From the NCBI GenBank assembly GCA_046294345.1, contig JBKBJT010000008.1, positions 1 to 64,000 of the forward strand: DNA of 64,000 nt, written 5' to 3'. The position numbers and the translations under genes are program-made. The notes beneath the pieces were generated by a model that was not told the DNA's origin, did not search any database, and was given only the letters and a program-made list of their open reading frames with translations. The number at the start of each line of letters is the position of its first letter. Position 1 is the first letter of the stretch. The DNA is from Ferrovibrio sp046294345 (GTDB taxonomy: Bacteria > Pseudomonadota > Alphaproteobacteria > Ferrovibrionales > Ferrovibrionaceae). Below, one piece after another: positions 58,331 through 64,000 of the stretch.

Positions 58331-58831
58331 ATGCAAACCCCGCGCTTGAACAAGATGCCCTCCACCCTCGACAGCCCGGCCTATCACTATCTGGGCCTCA
58401 CCGATTACGTGCAGCTGGAGCGTGAAGCCCGCCGGGCCCGTGCGCGCCTGATCGCGTCGTACCTGACGCGGGCCTTCAAGGCCCTGATCGGTCCGCAGCC
58501 GGAGCCCAGCAAGGTGGCCGATTTCACCGCCGACGACCTGATCGCCATGGGCGTGCCGCGCAAGGATCTGCGCGTCGCCCTGTTCGGCCAGTCGCTGGGC
58601 AACCTGATCGCGGCCGGTCTGAAGCGTGTGGCCGCCACGATCCAGCGCGCCTCGGCGGAAGCCGAGCTGCGTAACCTGGATGACCGCACCCTGCACGACA
58701 TGGGCCTGAGCCGTTCCGACATTCCGGCGGCGGTGGCCGGCGATATCTATCGCCCGGGCCAGCCGTCGAACGAGAATGCCGGCGAAGCCAAGGTGCAGGT
58801 GCTGAGGCAGAAGGACGTCGTCGCCGCCTGA
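58331..58831 (+). CDS. DUF1127-containing protein, extended form
   Basis: A 166-residue protein, longer than usual for the family. The DUF1127 core is near residue 113: ELRNLDDRTLHDMGLSRSDI, then PAAVAGDIYRP, close to the copy at 57526. The first 95 residues contain basic, Arg-rich segments (REARRARARLIASYLTRAF) and a second helical part. AAGGAGA gives a strong ribosome site before ATG 58331. Function unknown; the paired genes suggest a tandem duplication followed by divergence of the N-termini. Confidence 0.85.
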   Translation: MQTPRLNKMPSTLDSPAYHYLGLTDYVQLEREARRARARLIASYLTRAFKALIGPQPEPSKVADFTADDLIAMGVPRKDLRVALFGQSLGNLIAAGLKRVAATIQRASAEAELRNLDDRTLHDMGLSRSDIPAAVAGDIYRPGQPSNENAGEAKVQVLRQKDVVAA

Positions 58832-58850
58832 GGCGACGCTGAACGCCGGC

Positions 58851-59762
58851 TTAGGCGCGGCGTTCAAAAACCAGGGTATGCCAGCCTTCGCGCGGAATGC
58901 GCCGCGCGAGGCTGAGCCCTCCGGCCTGCAGACCGGCCGCGCGATAGCGCGCGACGATCAGTTTTTCCTCGCGTGCCAGCAGGCCCGACAGCACCAGGTG
59001 TCCGCCGGGCGCCACCAGATGGCTCAGGCCTGTCGCCATGCGGCAGAGCGGCTCGGCCAGAATATTAGCCACCACCAGATCATAGGGGCCACAGGCCTTC
59101 AGCCGTGGATCGTCCGGCCGGCTCGCGGTCAGCGCTTTGATGCGGTCCGTCAGGCCGTTCAGCCGGATGTTGTCGCGCGTCACGGCGACGGCCACCGGAT
59201 CGATATCGGCGGCCAGCACCTGTCGCGCACCGGCCTTCGCCGCCGCCATGGCCAGCACACCTGAACCGGTGCCCATGTCGAGCATGCGACGCGGCGCCCT
59301 GATACGGCAGAGATCGTCGATCGCCAGCAGGCAGCCATAGGTCGATGGCGCGCGGCCGGTCCCGAAGGCCAGGCCGGCATCCAGCAACAGGCTTAAACTG
59401 CCGGGCGGCACCGCATGGGCGTCATGGGCGCCATACAGGAAAAACCGACCGGCACGGATCGGCGCATTCAGCTTGTTGGTATGGCGCACCCAGTCCTGTG
59501 CCGGCAGGTGAGCGAAGCGGATCGTCGCGGGAATACCCAATGCATCCGCGATTTCCCCCAGCCGCTTGCGCCAGAGCTTCTGGTCGGGCGGTGCGTCGAA
59601 CAGCACCTGCATGCGCCAGTCGGGGCTGACCGCCACGCCAGGTTTCAGCACTTCATAGGACGTGACCGCCAGAGCCTCGTCGCCCAGCATTTCTTCGGCA
59701 GCGGCCACTAGGTCGACCGGCACATCCAGTTCGACCGACCAGAATTCGGGGGAAAGCGGCAT
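58851..59762 (-). CDS. prmA: Ribosomal protein L11 methyltransferase
   Basis: A 303-residue protein. An N-terminal L11-binding domain (about 1-120) precedes a class I methyltransferase domain: LDAGLAFGTGRAPSTYGCLL, motif I LDMGTGSGVLAMAAAKAGA, and VVANILAEPL, all PrmA markers. It trimethylates L11 on the 50S ribosome. The start is 17 bp after the uvrD stop; the gap is part of a 15-bp duplication. It converges with a DUF1127 gene. Confidence 0.93.
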   Translation of the reverse strand: MPLSPEFWSVELDVPVDLVAAAEEMLGDEALAVTSYEVLKPGVAVSPDWRMQVLFDAPPDQKLWRKRLGEIADALGIPATIRFAHLPAQDWVRHTNKLNAPIRAGRFFLYGAHDAHAVPPGSLSLLLDAGLAFGTGRAPSTYGCLLAIDDLCRIRAPRRMLDMGTGSGVLAMAAAKAGARQVLAADIDPVAVAVTRDNIRLNGLTDRIKALTASRPDDPRLKACGPYDLVVANILAEPLCRMATGLSHLVAPGGHLVLSGLLAREEKLIVARYRAAGLQAGGLSLARRIPREGWHTLVFERRA

Positions 59763-59779
59763 GCTCAGGCTTTCTCGAC

Positions 59780-62113
<2,334 letters not shown>

Positions 62114-62235
62114 GGGGTCTACATAGCCCAATGGGGCAGGGCTGGCCACCCGCACAGCCTGTCTGGCGCGCTCTGCCGATTGCCCCGCCTGCGCCAACGC
62201 GTTACCTCTATTGGTATTCCAAGGAGAGAAACGCC

Positions 62236-63642
62236 ATGGCCCCCGTTGCCGCCCAGCCCCGCCTGACCCCCGCCGCCACCGAGACGGCGCTTGCCGCGCT
62301 GAAGCAGCTGCTGGGCGACCGGCTCACCACGGCTCAGGCGGTACGCGACCAGCATGGCCGCGATGAATCCTGGAACCCGCCGTTTCCGCCTGATGCCGTG
62401 GCTTTCCCGCAGTCCACCGAGGAAGTGGCCGAGATCGTGAAGATCTGCGCCGCCCACGGCCTGCCGATCATTCCCTATGGCGCCGGCACCTCGCTGGAAG
62501 GCCATGTCACCGCGCTGCAGGGCGGCATCAGCATCGACCTGATGCAGATGAACAAGGTGCTGCAGGTGAATGCGGAAGACCTCGACGTGGTCTGCCAGCC
62601 CGGCGTCACCCGTAAACAGCTCAACGAATACCTGCGCGATACCGGCCTGTTTTTCCCGATCGATCCGGGCGCCAATGCCTCGATCGGCGGCATGGTCTCC
62701 ACGCGGGCCAGCGGCACCAATGCCGTGCGCTACGGCACCATGCGCGAGAACGTGCTGGCGCTGACCGTGGTGATGGCCGATGGCCGCATCATCCGCACCT
62801 CCAAGCGCGCCAAGAAATCGGCGGCCGGCTATGACCTGACCCGCCTGTTCACCGGCTCGGAAGGCACGCTGGGCATCATCACCGAGATCACCCTGAAGCT
62901 CTATGGCATCCCCGAGGCGATGTCCTCGGCGATCTGCTCGTTTGCCACCCTGGAAGGCGCGGTGAACACCGTGATCCAGACCATCCAGGCCGGCATCCCG
63001 GTGGCGCGCATCGAACTGCTCGATGATGTGCAGGTCGCTGCCATCAACAGCCATTCCAAGACCGACATGCCGGTGCAGAACCTGCTGATGCTGGAATTCC
63101 ACGGCACCGAGGCGGCGGTCGCCGAGCAGGCCGAAATGGTGCAGGGCATCGCCTCCGACCATGGCGGCAACAATTTCCAGTGGACCACCAAGCCCGAGGA
63201 ACGCGCCAAGCTGTGGCAGGCGCGCCACGATGCGGCCTATGCCGCCAAGGCTTTGCGCAAGGGCTGCGAAGTCTGGGCCACCGACGTCTGCGTGCCGATC
63301 TCGCGCCTGGCCGAATGCATCCTCGAGACCAAGGAGGATGTGGTGAAGACCGGCCTGACAGCGCCGCTGGTCGGCCATGTCGGCGATGGCAACTTCCACC
63401 TCGCCATCGTACTCGACCGCAACAACCCGGCCGAGATCGAAACCATCGAGGCCTTCAACGAGCGTCTGGTGCATCGTGCGCTGCGCATGGACGGCACCTG
63501 CACCGGCGAACACGGCATCGGCCGCGGCAAGATGAAGTACCTGACCGCCGAGCATGGCGAGGCCGTGGCGGTGATGCGCGCGATCAAGAAGGCGCTCGAT
63601 CCCGACAACCTGATGAACCCGGGCAAGATATTTAGCATCTGA
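62236..63642 (+). CDS. FAD-linked D-lactate dehydrogenase / glycolate oxidase GlcD-type
   Basis: A 468-residue FAD enzyme of the VAO/PCMH family. IIPYGAGTSLEGHVTALQGG and ASIGGMVSTRASGTNAVRYG form the FAD-binding half; the C-terminal cap ends with GHVGDGNFHLAIVLDR and the metal-site CTGEHGIGRGKMKYL. The layout fits respiratory D-lactate dehydrogenase (LDHD-like), which passes electrons to cytochrome c or quinone; other D-2-hydroxyacids are possible. AAGGAGAG precedes ATG 62236. Confidence 0.88.
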   Translation: MAPVAAQPRLTPAATETALAALKQLLGDRLTTAQAVRDQHGRDESWNPPFPPDAVAFPQSTEEVAEIVKICAAHGLPIIPYGAGTSLEGHVTALQGGISIDLMQMNKVLQVNAEDLDVVCQPGVTRKQLNEYLRDTGLFFPIDPGANASIGGMVSTRASGTNAVRYGTMRENVLALTVVMADGRIIRTSKRAKKSAAGYDLTRLFTGSEGTLGIITEITLKLYGIPEAMSSAICSFATLEGAVNTVIQTIQAGIPVARIELLDDVQVAAINSHSKTDMPVQNLLMLEFHGTEAAVAEQAEMVQGIASDHGGNNFQWTTKPEERAKLWQARHDAAYAAKALRKGCEVWATDVCVPISRLAECILETKEDVVKTGLTAPLVGHVGDGNFHLAIVLDRNNPAEIETIEAFNERLVHRALRMDGTCTGEHGIGRGKMKYLTAEHGEAVAVMRAIKKALDPDNLMNPGKIFSI

Positions 63643-63652
63643 AGCAAATCCG

Positions 63653-63679
63653 GCCAAAATACTGGTCGGTTTGGCTTTT
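63653..63679 (+). terminator. Weak terminator after the D-lactate dehydrogenase gene
   Basis: GCCAAA (63653-63658) pairs with TTTGGC (63670-63675) around an 11-nt loop, followed by TTTT. The stem is short, so termination may be partial. Confidence 0.4.
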
Positions 63680-63811
63680 CTGGCCCAAGGGCCGCTAAAA
63701 CTGGCACACGCGGTGCTCAGTTTCAGGTGTCGCTGGAAAACGGCCCGCTCAGGACCTATTATTTGCAATTCCTGAAAACCTGTAAGTCTACAAGCAGTTA
63801 GGACGAAGGCG

Positions 63812-64000
63812 ATGAGTGCGCGGAAATGGTCCCCCGATAGCTGGCGCAGCAAACCGATCAAGCAGGTGCCGGATTATCCCGACGAGGCTGCCCTGGCGGC
63901 GGCCGAGGAGAAGCTGTCGAAATATCCGCCGCTGGTCTTTGCCGGCGAAGCCCGCAACCTGACGGCGTCGCTCGGCAAAGTGGCCGAAGGCCGCGCCTTC
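63812..64000 (+). CDS. Class II 3-deoxy-7-phosphoheptulonate (DAHP) synthase, N-terminal part
   Basis: The first 63 codons of a gene cut off by the window end. ARKWSPDSWRSKPIKQVPDY opens the protein, and PPLVFAGEARNL with LGKVAEGRAF follows, the start of class II (plant-type) DAHP synthase. This enzyme joins phosphoenolpyruvate and erythrose 4-phosphate in the first step of the shikimate pathway. AGGACGAAGGCG before ATG 63812 contains the probable ribosome site. The rest of the domain lies outside the window. Confidence 0.9.
   Translation, partial: MSARKWSPDSWRSKPIKQVPDYPDEAALAAAEEKLSKYPPLVFAGEARNLTASLGKVAEGRAF

Noticed and set aside
62119..63861. 580-codon minus-strand frame antisense to the D-lactate dehydrogenase gene
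   Set aside because: No conserved motif; the plus strand encodes a clear flavoprotein.

Overview
The window is GC-rich DNA (roughly 65% by eye) from an alphaproteobacterium. The evidence is a split methionine synthase (metH in two genes), a full division/cell-wall (dcw) cluster with alphaproteobacterial gene order, meso-diaminopimelate-type murE, an FtsZ that opens with the residues GINLTMP and has a long Ala/Pro linker, DUF1127 proteins, and a LexA-type box of the alphaproteobacterial GTTC-N7-GTTC form. A Rhodospirillales-like (for example Ferrovibrio-like) host is my guess only. No mobile element, phage, CRISPR array or tRNA was seen; this is ordinary chromosomal core sequence with small accessory blocks.

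Layout. 1-6.3 kb: an operon for the methyl (SAM) cycle: SahR-like ArsR/methyltransferase regulator, metF, metH-N, metH-C and a GNAT acetyltransferase, all joined by short overlaps. 6.3-9.5 kb: a lone methyltransferase, then a minus-strand operon of a bile-acid:sodium-symporter-family transporter and two short-chain dehydrogenases. 9.6-12.8 kb: metal handling: ArsR repressor plus His-rich cation diffusion facilitator, then two TerC-family membrane proteins, each behind a copy of the same structured RNA leader. 12.8-20.6 kb: ExoD, a diacylglycerol-kinase-like lipid kinase, a TetR/AidB-like acyl-CoA dehydrogenase pair, an unknown outer-membrane-type protein, a small P-loop kinase, an AlkC-like DNA glycosylase with a LexA box, and an isoprenylcysteine-methyltransferase-like membrane protein. 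20.6-27.9 kb: a 5-oxoprolinase with a winged-helix regulator and operator, an EamA transporter, an amidase, the RNase P RNA gene and an unknown secreted protein.

28.1-48.2 kb is the dcw cluster: mraZ (behind a four-repeat MraZ box), rsmH, ftsL, ftsI, murE, murF, mraY, murD, ftsW, murG, murC, murB, ddl, ftsQ, ftsA, ftsZ, then a terminator and lpxC. Most junctions overlap by 1-14 bp, so translation is probably coupled; the only gap large enough for a separate promoter is before ftsZ. 48.2-54.5 kb: an XRE regulator, then bamD-recN-ligA-exonuclease. 54.5-64 kb: RraA-like protein, aminopeptidase P, two DUF1127 genes, prmA, uvrD, a D-lactate dehydrogenase-type flavoprotein, and the first 63 codons of a class II DAHP synthase cut by the window end.

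Most interesting items: the duplicated terC leader, whose two copies show compensatory base changes and, in copy 2, an 11-bp alternative pairing reaching the ribosome binding site; and a set of near-perfect operators (SahR, ArsR, TetR, winged-helix/oxoprolinase, LexA-alkC, MraZ) that in several cases also decide the correct start codon. All statements rest on reading the sequence; no database search was run.
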